A stretch of 64,000 nucleotides of DNA from Cryobacterium sp. PH31-L1 (GCF_030063145.1 NZ_JASISM010000004.1:310001-374000), one strand, 5' to 3'. Shown: positions 46,797 to 54,997, counted from the first letter of the stretch. Translations and numbers: made by a program. The notes: generated from the sequence alone by a model not told the origin.

Positions 46797-47102
46797 TCAG
46801 TCGAGGTCGAACGCCGTCTGGATGGCGGCGCTGAGTTGTGACTCCTGGTTGGGAAGCAGAAAACCAATGTGGCGGCCGAGGCTCGCGACCGGGATGGTCA
46901 CGATGTTGTCGCAACTCACGACGCAGTCCTGGTCGAGGCCGTTCGCCGGGCCGACCGGAACTTCGGTGGACAGTCCCCGCACGGTACTGGTGATCGGCGC
47001 GACGGTCACCCGGGTCAGATGCGGGCGAACGAGCTCACGAGTGAGCACGAGAACCGGCCGTGCCTTGTCGAGGTGCGCAATATGAATCGCGCGCATCGTC
47101 AC
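46797..47102 (-). CDS. MazF/PemK-type toxin endoribonuclease
   Basis: 101 residues. Conserved MazF elements: RPVLVLTREL near residue 15, TRVTVAPITSTVRGLSTEVPVG (catalytic Arg and Thr/Ser area) and DQDCVVSCDNIVTIP. Probably cleaves mRNA at short sites. Its GTG start overlaps the antitoxin stop in GTGA, typical of a type II toxin-antitoxin operon. Confidence 0.9.
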   Translation of the reverse strand: MTMRAIHIAHLDKARPVLVLTRELVRPHLTRVTVAPITSTVRGLSTEVPVGPANGLDQDCVVSCDNIVTIPVASLGRHIGFLLPNQESQLSAAIQTAFDLD

Positions 47103-47335
47103 GAGAGGTCAGTCGGGAGCGTCGCGCCGTAGAGTACGAGTTCGTCCAGATCGTCGATGCCTGCTGGCTGCGCAGACAAAATCTGCACGTCACGAAGTGC
47201 AACCTCGCGACGACGTTCTCGTTGGAGGGCCCGCGTGATCACGGCGGCACGGCTGCTGTCGCGGCCGTCTCTCACTGCGTGGTCGAGATAGTCCACTATG
47301 TCGTCGGGCAGGCGCACCGCAATCTGTCGGCTCAT
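47099..47335 (-). CDS. Ribbon-helix-helix antitoxin (MazE-like)
   Basis: 78 residues. The N-terminal MSRQIAVRLPDDIVDYLDHAV and SSRAAVITRALQRE form a ribbon-helix-helix DNA-binding domain; the C-terminal part should bind the toxin. TATCTT (47347-47342) lies six bases before the ATG, so translation is probably leaderless, and a palindrome covers the -10, giving autoregulation. Confidence 0.87.
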   Translation of the reverse strand: MSRQIAVRLPDDIVDYLDHAVRDGRDSSRAAVITRALQRERRREVALRDVQILSAQPAGIDDLDELVLYGATLPTDLS

Positions 47336-47341
47336 GACTTG

Positions 47342-47371
47342 AAGATACCATCATGGTATGCGTTTTGGTAT
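47342..47371 (-). promoter_or_regulatory. Operator and -10 box of the mazEF-like operon
   Basis: ATACCAT-N-ATGGTAT (47345-47359) is a perfect palindrome, and a third TGGTAT half-site follows at 47366. It overlaps the TATCTT -10 (47342-47347). Repeated half-sites fit cooperative ribbon-helix-helix binding by the antitoxin. Confidence 0.7.
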
Positions 47372-47440
47372 GTATGTCCGGAGCGTGCTGCGACCTGCGG
47401 AAGCCGCGGCGCGGGCACAAGCTGCACGCGCCCCCAGCAC

Positions 47441-47596
47441 ACCGGCCGCGTCAGCAGCTCGGGCGCGCGCGTGCGGCTTTCGCCAGCGCGAAGCGGATGC
47501 TCCGCCCGCCGTTTCGGGGCGCGCGCAGCGTCCCGCGCATGCTTCGGCCCGTGCTGCCAGCCCGCGTGCAACAATCGCTCGCGCCAGCACTGCGCG
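47441..47596 (+). repeat. GC-rich dispersed repeat, copy B
   Basis: Second copy of the repeat at 46651-46765, in direct orientation, with an extra segment of about 40 bases between GTTTCGGG and ACAATCGCTCG. It fills most of the gap between the antitoxin promoter and the deazaflavin oxidoreductase gene. Confidence 0.7.
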
Positions 47597-47605
47597 GGCG
47601 GCGTT

Positions 47606-48025
47606 TCAGCGGCGGTCGAGGATGACGACCGGGATTTCGCGCGTGGTCTTCTTTTCGTAGTCGGCAAAACCCGGGTACGCCGCCTTGTGCGGGTCCCAGA
47701 TGCTGGTGCGTTCCGCTCCCGAGGCCACCCGGGCCGTCACGGCGAGTGTTTCGGTGCCAACCTCGATGGTCGCATCTGGCGTCGCCACCAGGTTGTGAAA
47801 CCACGCCGGGTTGGTCGGGGCGCCAGCTTTGGAGGCGAACACCGCAAAGCTGTCGCCGACCGCGCGGTACATCATGGGAGTGACGCGCGCGGAACCGGAC
47901 TTCGCCCCGGTCGAGTGCAAAAGCAGCAGCGGGGCACCCTCAAAATTGCCGCCGACCCGGCCGTCGTTGGCCCGGAATTCCGCAATGATCTTGTCGTTCC
48001 AATTCGTTGGTGCCGCGTTCGACAT
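47606..48025 (-). CDS. Deazaflavin (F420)-dependent nitroreductase family protein
   Basis: 139 residues of the DDN split-barrel family: GGNFEGAPLLLLHSTGAKSG-type N-terminal core, TPMMYRAVGDSFAVFASKAGAPTNPAWFHNLVA and a conserved EKKTTREIPVVIL end. Members bind coenzyme F420 and reduce quinones or nitro compounds; substrate unknown. ATG 48025 gives a typical length and AAGG lies upstream; earlier in-frame ATGs at 48052 and 48106 are less likely. Confidence 0.9.
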   Translation of the reverse strand: MSNAAPTNWNDKIIAEFRANDGRVGGNFEGAPLLLLHSTGAKSGSARVTPMMYRAVGDSFAVFASKAGAPTNPAWFHNLVATPDATIEVGTETLAVTARVASGAERTSIWDPHKAAYPGFADYEKKTTREIPVVILDRR

Positions 48026-48130
48026 GGCTGAAGCGCCCCTTCTCTGAGTCATCGAGCCTACGCCGAGCGCGCGGCGATGTCGAGGAAAGCACAGGTCACA
48101 GGGCAAAATACCCGCTGCTAGGCTGACCGG

Positions 48131-49234
48131 ATGCTGCGCCGCACCCTGATCCTGCCGACCGTTTTTCTCGCCCTCGTCGCCCTCAGCGGATGCGCGGTCG
48201 ATCCCGTGCCGGAACCGTCGGCCACGACTACGCCAACCACAACACCCGCCGCAGCCACCAGCCCGCTCAACTGCGACGATATCGCGGCCCCGGGCGACAT
48301 TGCCAACATCTTCGTGGATTCCGCCGGCACCGTGCCGACCCCGGTTGCCGCGACGCAGCCATCGACATTCCTGGTCGAGTACGCCGTTTCAGCCCTCGGT
48401 GGGCTGTCCTGCTCCTGGCGAGTCGGCACGGCGGCGGGCAATCCGATGGATCACCAGTCCGACTCCGACTGGGCCTACCTGAGCGTCAAGGTACTGCCCG
48501 ACGCGGCCGACTCCTGGGCGCCAAGCGATGCCGGCAACGGTCCGGCCGACCCGCTCACCAGCATCGGCGGCATCGAAGCGGCCACCGGATGCGGCGACCC
48601 CGGGTGTTTCATCTCGGCTCCGGTCGGCGACGCCTGGGTCGAAATCACGATGAGCTTGGACTCATTCGGTACCCGCGATGAGCGCTTTGACGGCATGACG
48701 AGCGACGAGATCGTGGCTCAGATGACGCCGCTCGCGGCATCCGTTTATTCCACTCTGACGGATGCCGAACCCAGCCAGTTAGCCTGGCCGGCGGTCGACC
48801 TGACCCCGCGGGAACCGGCCTGCACCGGCGCGCTCAAGCCGCAGGGCATCGCCATGGCCCTCGGCGTCGGTTCGATCGAGTACGAAATCTTCGACTCGTC
48901 AAACATGAACCCGGTCTACTTCGACGGCTTCGTGTCGGAGTCCGCCGGGATATTTCGGTGCGACGTGCGCGGCGACGGCGTTTTGGGCACCTACATCCAC
49001 GTCGGCTATGGTCTCGCCGGGATCGTCGACACGATGATCCCGGAGCCGGACAGTCAGGCCGCACTGACGCCGATCGTGCTCGAGGGGGCCGTCGACGGTG
49101 AGCACGCCGTGCAGGTCTGCGCCGACTCGGGTTACTGCACCGTGATTTTCTCGCTCGGCGAGTCGGCCTACTCGGTCGAATCGGTCTCCCAGGCGGTGGC
49201 CGTCGCCGAAGCGATCATCGCGCAGGCCCGCTAA
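48131..49234 (+). CDS. Putative lipoprotein of unknown function
   Basis: 367 residues with an N-terminal lipoprotein signal (RRTLILPTVFLALVALSGC, lipobox LSGC) and a Thr/Pro linker. The rest contains two similar halves with several Cys (LNCDDIAAPGDIANIF; GLSCSWRV; EPACTGALKPQGIAMALG; GIFRCDV), hinting at disulfide-stabilised duplicated domains. No family recognised. TAGGCT lies six bases before the ATG (leaderless). It precedes the AAA+ ATPase gene by 34 bases. Confidence 0.78.
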   Translation: MLRRTLILPTVFLALVALSGCAVDPVPEPSATTTPTTTPAAATSPLNCDDIAAPGDIANIFVDSAGTVPTPVAATQPSTFLVEYAVSALGGLSCSWRVGTAAGNPMDHQSDSDWAYLSVKVLPDAADSWAPSDAGNGPADPLTSIGGIEAATGCGDPGCFISAPVGDAWVEITMSLDSFGTRDERFDGMTSDEIVAQMTPLAASVYSTLTDAEPSQLAWPAVDLTPREPACTGALKPQGIAMALGVGSIEYEIFDSSNMNPVYFDGFVSESAGIFRCDVRGDGVLGTYIHVGYGLAGIVDTMIPEPDSQAALTPIVLEGAVDGEHAVQVCADSGYCTVIFSLGESAYSVESVSQAVAVAEAIIAQAR

Positions 49235-49268
49235 CCTCCCCACTGCGCTACAACGACAGGAGCTTGAG

Positions 49269-50822
49269 ATGACCAAGGACACCTTCGACCGAGACGTCGT
49301 GCGCTCGTTCAAAAAATTCATGGAACGCGTCGTGGCCACAGCGGATGCCCAGAACCCGTCGGGCCTGTCACCGCTCGGCGACGCGATCACCGCGTTTCTC
49401 GGAGCCAACGCGTCAACGCTGCCGGTGGTCTCCGAAACGTTGGCCGACCATCGCCTGGTCGACGCGGACGTGGCCCTGACCACCCTGGCCGGAACCGATC
49501 CGGCCAGCCTTCTCGGCGTCTCCGGCGGCCAGCAACGCTTTCACTCAAGCCTGTCCGAACTCGTGTCCAGCCCGTTCCATGGTTTCGCCCCCGGCCCGGT
49601 AGACTACTCGGCCCGGGCGACCGGACCGACGTCGACCCGTCAGGTGGTCTCATTCGGCCTGCGGCTCATCCGCTTTAACGGTGAGCGAATCGCGGTGCTG
49701 CAACGCGCCGCGAACCCGCAATTCGGGCGCAACACGGCCGAACTCGAGATCATGGCCACATCACCGCAGGCGGTCACCGGCTTTCTCGAGCACCTGCGCG
49801 CGCTCATGATCGAGCACAGCGTGCTGCGCGGGCAGGTGCTCTCGTTCGTGCAGACCGAATACGGGGCCGGGGCCGGAATCACCTTCCTGGAGCGACCCGG
49901 TGTTCCAGCCTCGGCCATCGTGCTGCCGGACGGCATCCTCGGTGCCATCACCGACCACGTCATCGGTATCGGCGAGCAGCGCCAGGCACTGCTCGCCTCC
50001 GGGCAGCACCTCAAGCGCGGGGTGTTGCTCTACGGTCCTCCCGGCACCGGCAAGACCCTCACCGTGCGCCACCTGCTGAGCGCTACCCCGGGTATCACCG
50101 CCGTGCTCCTGACCGGCACCAGCATCGTGCACATTGCTGCGGCCGCCGAGATCGCGCGCACCTTTGCGCCGTCCATCGTCGTGCTAGAGGACATCGACCT
50201 GGTCGCGATGCAACGCAACACGACGCCGCAGCCCCTCTTATTCGAGGTGCTCGACGCCCTCGACGGGCTCGACGGCGACGCCGATGTGGCCTTCGTCATG
50301 ACCACCAACCGGGTCGAGGTACTCGAGCGTGCCCTCGCCGAGCGGCCAGGCCGAGTCGATCTGGCCGTGGAAGTGCCGCTGCCGGCCCTGGCCGAACGCA
50401 TGCGGCTGTTCCGGCGTTATGCGGGCGGGCTGCCGTTCAGCCCGGCCGCCCTCGATGCCGCCGCCGGCCGAGCGGAGGGCGTAACAGGGTCCTTCGCCAA
50501 GGAGCTCATTCGCCGTGCCGTGCTCCGCGCTGCCCTCCGCGCCAGCACCGTCAGCGACAGCGACCTGCAGGTGTCCCTCGACGATCTGCTGTCGGCGGGC
50601 GCATCCTTGACCCGGCGGCTCCTCGGCACGAGCAGTGGCGACACCCCGCGCTGGCAACCCGATGAGGAGCCGGGCGACGGGCCGAACGGCGGCAGCTATG
50701 TTCCGATGCAGGATGCGGCGCCCGTGGTAACGCGCCAATTCTCCTTCGGGTGGAGCGGGCCGACAGCGCCGGTCACACCAGCAGACGACACTACAGGCGA
50801 GCCCGACCAGACCGACGGATGA
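49269..50822 (+). CDS. AAA+ ATPase with unassigned N-terminal domain
   Basis: 517 residues. The first 220 residues match nothing I recognise; the AAA+ core follows with Walker A GPPGTGKT (residues 256-263), Walker B SIVVLEDIDLV, sensor 1 FVMTTNR and the arginine-finger region ERPGRVDLAVEVPLP, like classical (FtsH/Cdc48-clade) AAA modules. A 70-residue Pro/Gly/Asp-rich tail ends the protein. Ribosome site AGGAG. The order lipoprotein-ATPase on one strand suggests joint transcription. No protease or nuclease domain is visible. Confidence 0.85.
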   Translation: MTKDTFDRDVVRSFKKFMERVVATADAQNPSGLSPLGDAITAFLGANASTLPVVSETLADHRLVDADVALTTLAGTDPASLLGVSGGQQRFHSSLSELVSSPFHGFAPGPVDYSARATGPTSTRQVVSFGLRLIRFNGERIAVLQRAANPQFGRNTAELEIMATSPQAVTGFLEHLRALMIEHSVLRGQVLSFVQTEYGAGAGITFLERPGVPASAIVLPDGILGAITDHVIGIGEQRQALLASGQHLKRGVLLYGPPGTGKTLTVRHLLSATPGITAVLLTGTSIVHIAAAAEIARTFAPSIVVLEDIDLVAMQRNTTPQPLLFEVLDALDGLDGDADVAFVMTTNRVEVLERALAERPGRVDLAVEVPLPALAERMRLFRRYAGGLPFSPAALDAAAGRAEGVTGSFAKELIRRAVLRAALRASTVSDSDLQVSLDDLLSAGASLTRRLLGTSSGDTPRWQPDEEPGDGPNGGSYVPMQDAAPVVTRQFSFGWSGPTAPVTPADDTTGEPDQTDG

Positions 50823-50861
50823 GCGACCCCCCACGAGTTCATCGACCCACACGCGCGGCAA

Positions 50862-50885
50862 TTCTATATACTCAACTATATAGAA
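50862..50885 (+). promoter_or_regulatory. vapBC operator palindrome
   Basis: TTCTATAT-N8-ATATAGAA, a perfect inverted repeat just before the GGGAGG ribosome site of vapB. It likely overlaps the promoter (TATAGA on plus) and is the expected target for VapB autorepression. Confidence 0.7.
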
Positions 50886-50897
50886 AAGGGAGGCACC

Positions 50898-51146
50898 ATG
50901 ACGGTCACCTCTATCGACATTGACCAGAACGACCTTGAGCAGGCCAAGAAACTCACCGGTGCAAAGTCTAATCGCGAGACTGTTGATCTTGCCCTCCGGA
51001 CGCTGATTGCCGTTCGCCGGCAACCCGCCGCCGTTGAGCGCATCATCGGCCGGCGCTTCGATCCTGACCAGATCGACGCCCCAACTGTCACGCCCGATGT
51101 AAACCTGCCCGTCACGCGAGCCGTGACAACAGCCCAGAGCGCATAG
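50898..51146 (+). CDS. vapB: VapB-type antitoxin
   Basis: 82 residues. N-terminal MTVTSIDIDQNDLEQAKKL and SNRETVDLALRTLIAVRR form the VapB/RHH-type DNA-binding domain (VapB family with the ETVDLALR motif). The C-terminus is the toxin-binding part. Located four bases before vapC; preceded by a perfect operator palindrome. Confidence 0.88.
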   Translation: MTVTSIDIDQNDLEQAKKLTGAKSNRETVDLALRTLIAVRRQPAAVERIIGRRFDPDQIDAPTVTPDVNLPVTRAVTTAQSA

Positions 51147-51150
51147 GCCC

Positions 51151-51555
51151 ATGACGACCTACCTCGTCGACAACAGCATCTGGCAAAAGGCCAGCCGCAG
51201 TCCGGCTATCGCGCAGCGGCTTCGGGAGATTTCGCCCCACCATCTCATCATGACCTGCCCTCCCCAAGTCCTGGAGTACTGTCACTCCGCGCGATCACGC
51301 GAGGAGTACGTAGAGCTGAGAGAAGACATGGACGAGCTGCTCGCGGCGTGGGAACACCCAACCGAGAATGACGCGCTGAATATCCAGCAGGCCCTTTGGT
51401 CGAGCGGACTGATGCGTGCCGCGGTCGCAATTGACGTGCTCATCGCGGCGTACGCCATGGTCAACGACGCTGTTATTTTGAACTCAGACCACGACTTCGG
51501 CTATTTGGCTTCAGCCACAGGCGGCGCTGTTCGACAGGAATACATCGCGGAATAG
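51151..51555 (+). CDS. vapC: VapC-type PIN-domain toxin ribonuclease
   Basis: 134 residues. PIN-domain acidic residues are in place: Asp7 (TYLVDNSIW), a Glu in PPQVLEYCHS, Asp in VAIDVLIAAYA and the C-terminal NSDHDFG. Probably cleaves tRNA or rRNA when VapB is lost. A decayed copy of this gene lies 2.5 kb downstream at about 54043-54373. Confidence 0.92.
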   Translation: MTTYLVDNSIWQKASRSPAIAQRLREISPHHLIMTCPPQVLEYCHSARSREEYVELREDMDELLAAWEHPTENDALNIQQALWSSGLMRAAVAIDVLIAAYAMVNDAVILNSDHDFGYLASATGGAVRQEYIAE

Positions 51556-51726
51556 ACGCCCGGCGCACGGGCACGTGACTCGGAGGAAGTTTCAACAGGG
51601 GGACGCTTCGTGGGTGCTTTGTAGCAGGGCAATACCGCTAATCTGATTGCGGAAGAGGAACCCTGCCCGCCGCTTGTATTGGCGGGAATTGCGTGTCGTC
51701 CGAACCGAGTTACAGGGGGCAATGCA

Positions 51727-52803
51727 ATGGCAAACTACGGCCGAGATATCAGAAATTCTGTTCACAACATTGAACAGCACAGTCGAAACGCTGCCCACTC
51801 AGCTGGGCAGTCTGCCCAGAGCAACGCCGCAACGAACCAAGCTGCACGCAGCGCCGCAACCGGCGTATGGGTTGGTGCCGGTTTCCAGGCAGTATCAGCG
51901 TTCCAGTCAGCTCGTGCAGCGCGCGCAGCAGAAGAGCAACTCGCAATACAGCTCGTGATGGCCGAGAGTCAGCAAACGATGGCAGAGCAAGCCACGTGGC
52001 ACCAGTTTTCGATCTGGCGCCAGACGGGCGAAGGAATCGCCTTCATGGCTTGGAGAGGACCAGCATTCAGACTTGGGCAATATATTCGCAATCGTGATTC
52101 CGAGTGGCTCCAGGGGTGGGCGCGAGCCATTGGCCGCGCACAACTCGAGATCCCCAATGACGAGAAGCATCGCCTCATGCGCCACCCCGCACGTCTGAAG
52201 CAGTCCGGTCTGAAAGTTGCCGCAGTTCTGAGCTTTGTACTCGCCGGCCTCTTCACGCTCGGCCTGCTCTTTGAGCTCCTTTCAAGGTTTATGTTGGCGT
52301 TAGGCTCTGACACCCGCGACTTTACCTATGAGGAGTGTCTGGCGGCCCTCAACGAGCCGGACAACGTTCTCCTCAGCGCATCCAACTGCGAGGCCATAAA
52401 TCCCTACCCCGCAGGGCCGATCATCCAGCAAGTCGTTCCACTACTTCTCTTTCTGGGTATAGGGATCATGTTCCTCTTTACGCGCAAAATTAAGCAGAAG
52501 GCGGCCCGGTCAGACCGGACCCTCGCCAACGAGGCGCAGGCGCGGATCGCATACTGGCATTTCGATCCACTCGCGGTCGCGCCCGGCTATACCGGGTTCG
52601 CTTGGTATCCGCCACAGACCACCGATGGCTACGCAGATCGGCTGATGCAAATTGCTCTCTATGACGGTCACGGTCGGCCCCCAACACAGGCCCAGCTCAT
52701 CAGGATCGATATGCCATCCATCTGGCCGCCCAGCGAGAACCACCCGGAGGAAGTCAACCAGTTACTTATGCGATTTGCGCAGGAACGCACAGCCTTTAGG
52801 TGA
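51727..52803 (+). CDS. Two-helix membrane protein of unknown function
   Basis: 358 residues, not recognised. An Ala/Gln/Asn-rich helical N-terminal part (1-95, with repeated NAA/SAA patterns) and a cytoplasmic-type region precede two membrane segments (VAAVLSFVLAGLFTLGLLFELL near 165 and VVPLLLFLGIGIMFLFT near 240) around an outside loop with two Cys; a soluble C-terminal domain rich in Trp/Pro follows (FAWYPPQTTDGYADRLMQI). ATG 51727 follows AGGGGG. Base composition is lower in GC than the flanks, suggesting recent acquisition. Confidence 0.75.
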   Translation: MANYGRDIRNSVHNIEQHSRNAAHSAGQSAQSNAATNQAARSAATGVWVGAGFQAVSAFQSARAARAAEEQLAIQLVMAESQQTMAEQATWHQFSIWRQTGEGIAFMAWRGPAFRLGQYIRNRDSEWLQGWARAIGRAQLEIPNDEKHRLMRHPARLKQSGLKVAAVLSFVLAGLFTLGLLFELLSRFMLALGSDTRDFTYEECLAALNEPDNVLLSASNCEAINPYPAGPIIQQVVPLLLFLGIGIMFLFTRKIKQKAARSDRTLANEAQARIAYWHFDPLAVAPGYTGFAWYPPQTTDGYADRLMQIALYDGHGRPPTQAQLIRIDMPSIWPPSENHPEEVNQLLMRFAQERTAFR

Positions 52804-52829
52804 GCCGTTCGCGGTCACCACATCGGTAA

Positions 52830-53099
52830 ATCGCGCGACCGCCGTCCCTCTGGGTTGGCATCGCAGCCGCCATTGTCGGGATTCCCGCGGCGCCGATCGG
52901 CATCGTCGATGACTTCGGATCGACGGTCGCCATCAGCAATACGTTCAGCCTTTCCATGGGTGCGGGGCTGGTCCTGCCTGGTACCGCGCCGACCGGGCTC
53001 ATGGCCGTGGCGCTCCTCACGCTCCTGCCGCAGAAGCGTGGACTCGCCGCACTCAAGCACCAATCCATGATCCAATTCACCCCATTCGAAGCCAAGTGA
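52830..53099 (+). pseudogene. ORF remnant with two membrane segments, no start codon
   Basis: An open frame of 89 codons from just after a TAA (52827) to TGA 53097. It lacks any ATG/GTG/TTG in its first half, yet reads like a membrane protein end: LWVGIAAAIVGIPAAPIGIVDD, then LVLPGTAPTGLMAVALLTLL and a charged tail. I take it as the 3' remnant of a larger gene; an unrecognised start or a frameshift from upstream is possible. Confidence 0.45.
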
Positions 53100-53112
53100 A
53101 CAGGAAACTCTC

Positions 53113-54027
53113 GTGGAGAACAACACGTCGATCTCAACCAAGACTCATATTTTCCTCACCCACAACATCAAGCTCATCGCCGTTTTCGCTGTCGGAACCC
53201 TCGTGCTCGGCGGGGGCATTACGGCTGCGGCATTCGGTGTGACCAGTTACAACGCCGAGACGACGAGTCTCTGCGCTTCTGCTGCCAAGGCCAGCACCCG
53301 TGCCGCTGCCCGTGCACAGACTTCCCTGGCAGTCTCTGACGCTGCGGTACTCGCTGTCGCTGTCCTCGAGTTGCCTGCTGGTGCAGGAACAAGCACGGAG
53401 TACGCCGCACGCGCTGCTGTGGACGCAGTGCCTGCGGTCGACGAGGTGCTCGCCGTAGACGCCATCGAGGGTGTTGACGCTGTCGCAGGTATCAGCGCCT
53501 TGGAAGCTGTCCCCGCGCGGGCCAGCGGCGCCGAGCTCATTGGTGACGTCAGTGCTGCCACCGCTGTCCTCGAGAAAATCACGTTCACGGCCGTGCCTGG
53601 TTGCGCAGACCGCGACCAGGTCGCCAGCATCACAGCTACCAACAGCGCAGCCACGATCGCCACGACCACGCTCAACGCAAGCCTTACTGTCCTCACGAGC
53701 GACTTCGCTGTATTCCAGACCGACGAAACAGCTCGCATCGCGGCTGAGATTGAAGCTGCACGCGTGGCTGCCGAGATCGAGGCTGCGCGTCTTGCTGCTG
53801 AGGCAGCGGCACAGGAGGCTTCGCGTGTCGCGGCGAACCAGGCTTCTGCGAAGAAGGCTACAAACTCCGGTTCCTCCAGCGATGACAGCACTCTCGGCGG
53901 TTCCGGCAGCAGCAGCAGCGGTAGCAGCTCTGGTCGGCCTAGTGGCGGTGGTGGCGTAGGCACCGGCATCTCAGACGGCACCGGTTGTCGAATTGACAAC
54001 GGCGTAGGCGGCTTCTACAGCTGCTAA
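53113..54027 (+). CDS. Alanine-rich, probably surface-exposed protein
   Basis: 304 residues, no recognised family. N-terminal membrane anchor/signal (IKLIAVFAVGTLVLGGGITAAAF), then an Ala/Val-rich region with runs like VDAVPAVDEVLAVDAIEGVD, a heptad-rich helix (ARIAAEIEAARVAAEIEAAR) expected to coil, and a Ser/Gly-rich flexible end closing with two Cys (CRIDNGVGGFYSC). Four Cys in all outside. GTG start behind AGGAAA. Looks like a cell-envelope stalk or adhesin-like protein (inference). Confidence 0.7.
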   Translation: MENNTSISTKTHIFLTHNIKLIAVFAVGTLVLGGGITAAAFGVTSYNAETTSLCASAAKASTRAAARAQTSLAVSDAAVLAVAVLELPAGAGTSTEYAARAAVDAVPAVDEVLAVDAIEGVDAVAGISALEAVPARASGAELIGDVSAATAVLEKITFTAVPGCADRDQVASITATNSAATIATTTLNASLTVLTSDFAVFQTDETARIAAEIEAARVAAEIEAARLAAEAAAQEASRVAANQASAKKATNSGSSSDDSTLGGSGSSSSGSSSGRPSGGGGVGTGISDGTGCRIDNGVGGFYSC

Positions 54028-54042
54028 CGACGGCAAAGTCAA

Positions 54043-54373
54043 CTCACCGACCAGCAGTGGAATAGGCCAGCCGCAGTCCGGCCATCGCGCAGCGGCTTCG
54101 GGAGATTCGCCCCACCATCTCATCATGACCGTCCCTCCCCAGGTCCTGGAGTACGGTCATTCCGCGCGATCCCGCGAGGAGCACGCAGAGCTGAGAGAAG
54201 ATCTGGACGAGCTGCTCGCGGCGTGGGAACACCCAACGGAAACTGACGCGCGCAACATCCAGCAGGCCCTCTGGGCGAGCGGACTGATGCGTGCCGCGGC
54301 CGCAAATAGTGTGCACATCGCGGCGTACGCCGTGGTCAACGACAATGTAATTTGTACATCAGTCACGATTTAG
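54043..54373 (+). pseudogene. Decayed vapC copy
   Basis: Clear DNA similarity to vapC (51178-51555) over about 310 bases, for example CCAGCCGCAGTCCGG, GCGCAGCGGCTTCGGGAGA and GAGCTGCTCGCGGCGTGGGA. It has lost the start and first catalytic Asp, carries at least two single-base deletions near 54062 and 54108, and a further indel destroys the C-terminal SDHDF motif before a premature TAG. No vapB partner remains. The ORF at 54125 is only its intact middle part. Confidence 0.88.
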
Positions 54374-54421
54374 CATGGGCAGGGCGACCGGCGCAGGCTG
54401 CCAAAGCGCGAGGAGTACAAT

Positions 54422-54997
54422 TTGATCGACCCGCCTGCGCCCTGGCACCCGCAGTATCCGATCCGTACCAGCCGACTGCTGCTACGGCCCCACCGCGCAG
54501 ACGATCTCGATGATCTGGCGGTCTTTCACGGCGACCCGGAAGTCACCCGGTATATCCCCTGGCCCGTTCGCGATCGCGAGCAGACCGAGGCCGCCCTGCG
54601 GCTGAAGCTCGCGCAGGGCGTGGTGCTGGAAGTCGGTCAGTGGCTGGTGCTGGCAATCGAGGAGGCAGCATCCGCTCTCGTTATTGGCGAGGTTCTACTG
54701 AAGAACGGCGACGATCACCGGGCCGAGATCGGTTACGTGCTGCGCGCCGACCGCCAGGGGCGGGGACTCGCCACCGAGGCCGTGCGCGCCATGCTCGATC
54801 TGGCAGTCAACATCTTGCAGGTGACGACGATCGACGCCACCGTCGTCGACGGGAATGCCGCCTCCCGTCGGCTGCTTGAGCGGCTGGGCTTCCTGCGACT
54901 AACGTCCCTCGACCATCCCAACGCTGGCGCGACCGTTCTCGGCTACCGCTTCACACTGCCCGCCAGCACTCCACTGGGCGATACACGCATCCCCTGA
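54422..54997 (+). CDS. GNAT family N-acetyltransferase (RimJ/RimL type)
   Basis: 191 residues. IRTSRLLLRPHRADDLDDLAVF is the typical RimJ/L-like start; GYVLRADRQGRGLATEAVRAML is motif A, and VVDGNAASRRLLERLGF is motif B. TTG start behind GAGGAG at good spacing. Substrate unknown. GC content is back to the chromosomal level here. Confidence 0.9.
   Translation: MIDPPAPWHPQYPIRTSRLLLRPHRADDLDDLAVFHGDPEVTRYIPWPVRDREQTEAALRLKLAQGVVLEVGQWLVLAIEEAASALVIGEVLLKNGDDHRAEIGYVLRADRQGRGLATEAVRAMLDLAVNILQVTTIDATVVDGNAASRRLLERLGFLRLTSLDHPNAGATVLGYRFTLPASTPLGDTRIP

Noticed and set aside
46681-47660. Short ORFs over the GC-rich repeats (several frames)
   Set aside because: They follow the repeat blocks, have no ribosome sites, and give similar nonsense peptides from both copies.
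54125-54373. 82-codon ORF as a second functional VapC
   Set aside because: It is only the middle of a decayed vapC; the first catalytic Asp and the SDHDF motif are lost and there is no vapB.
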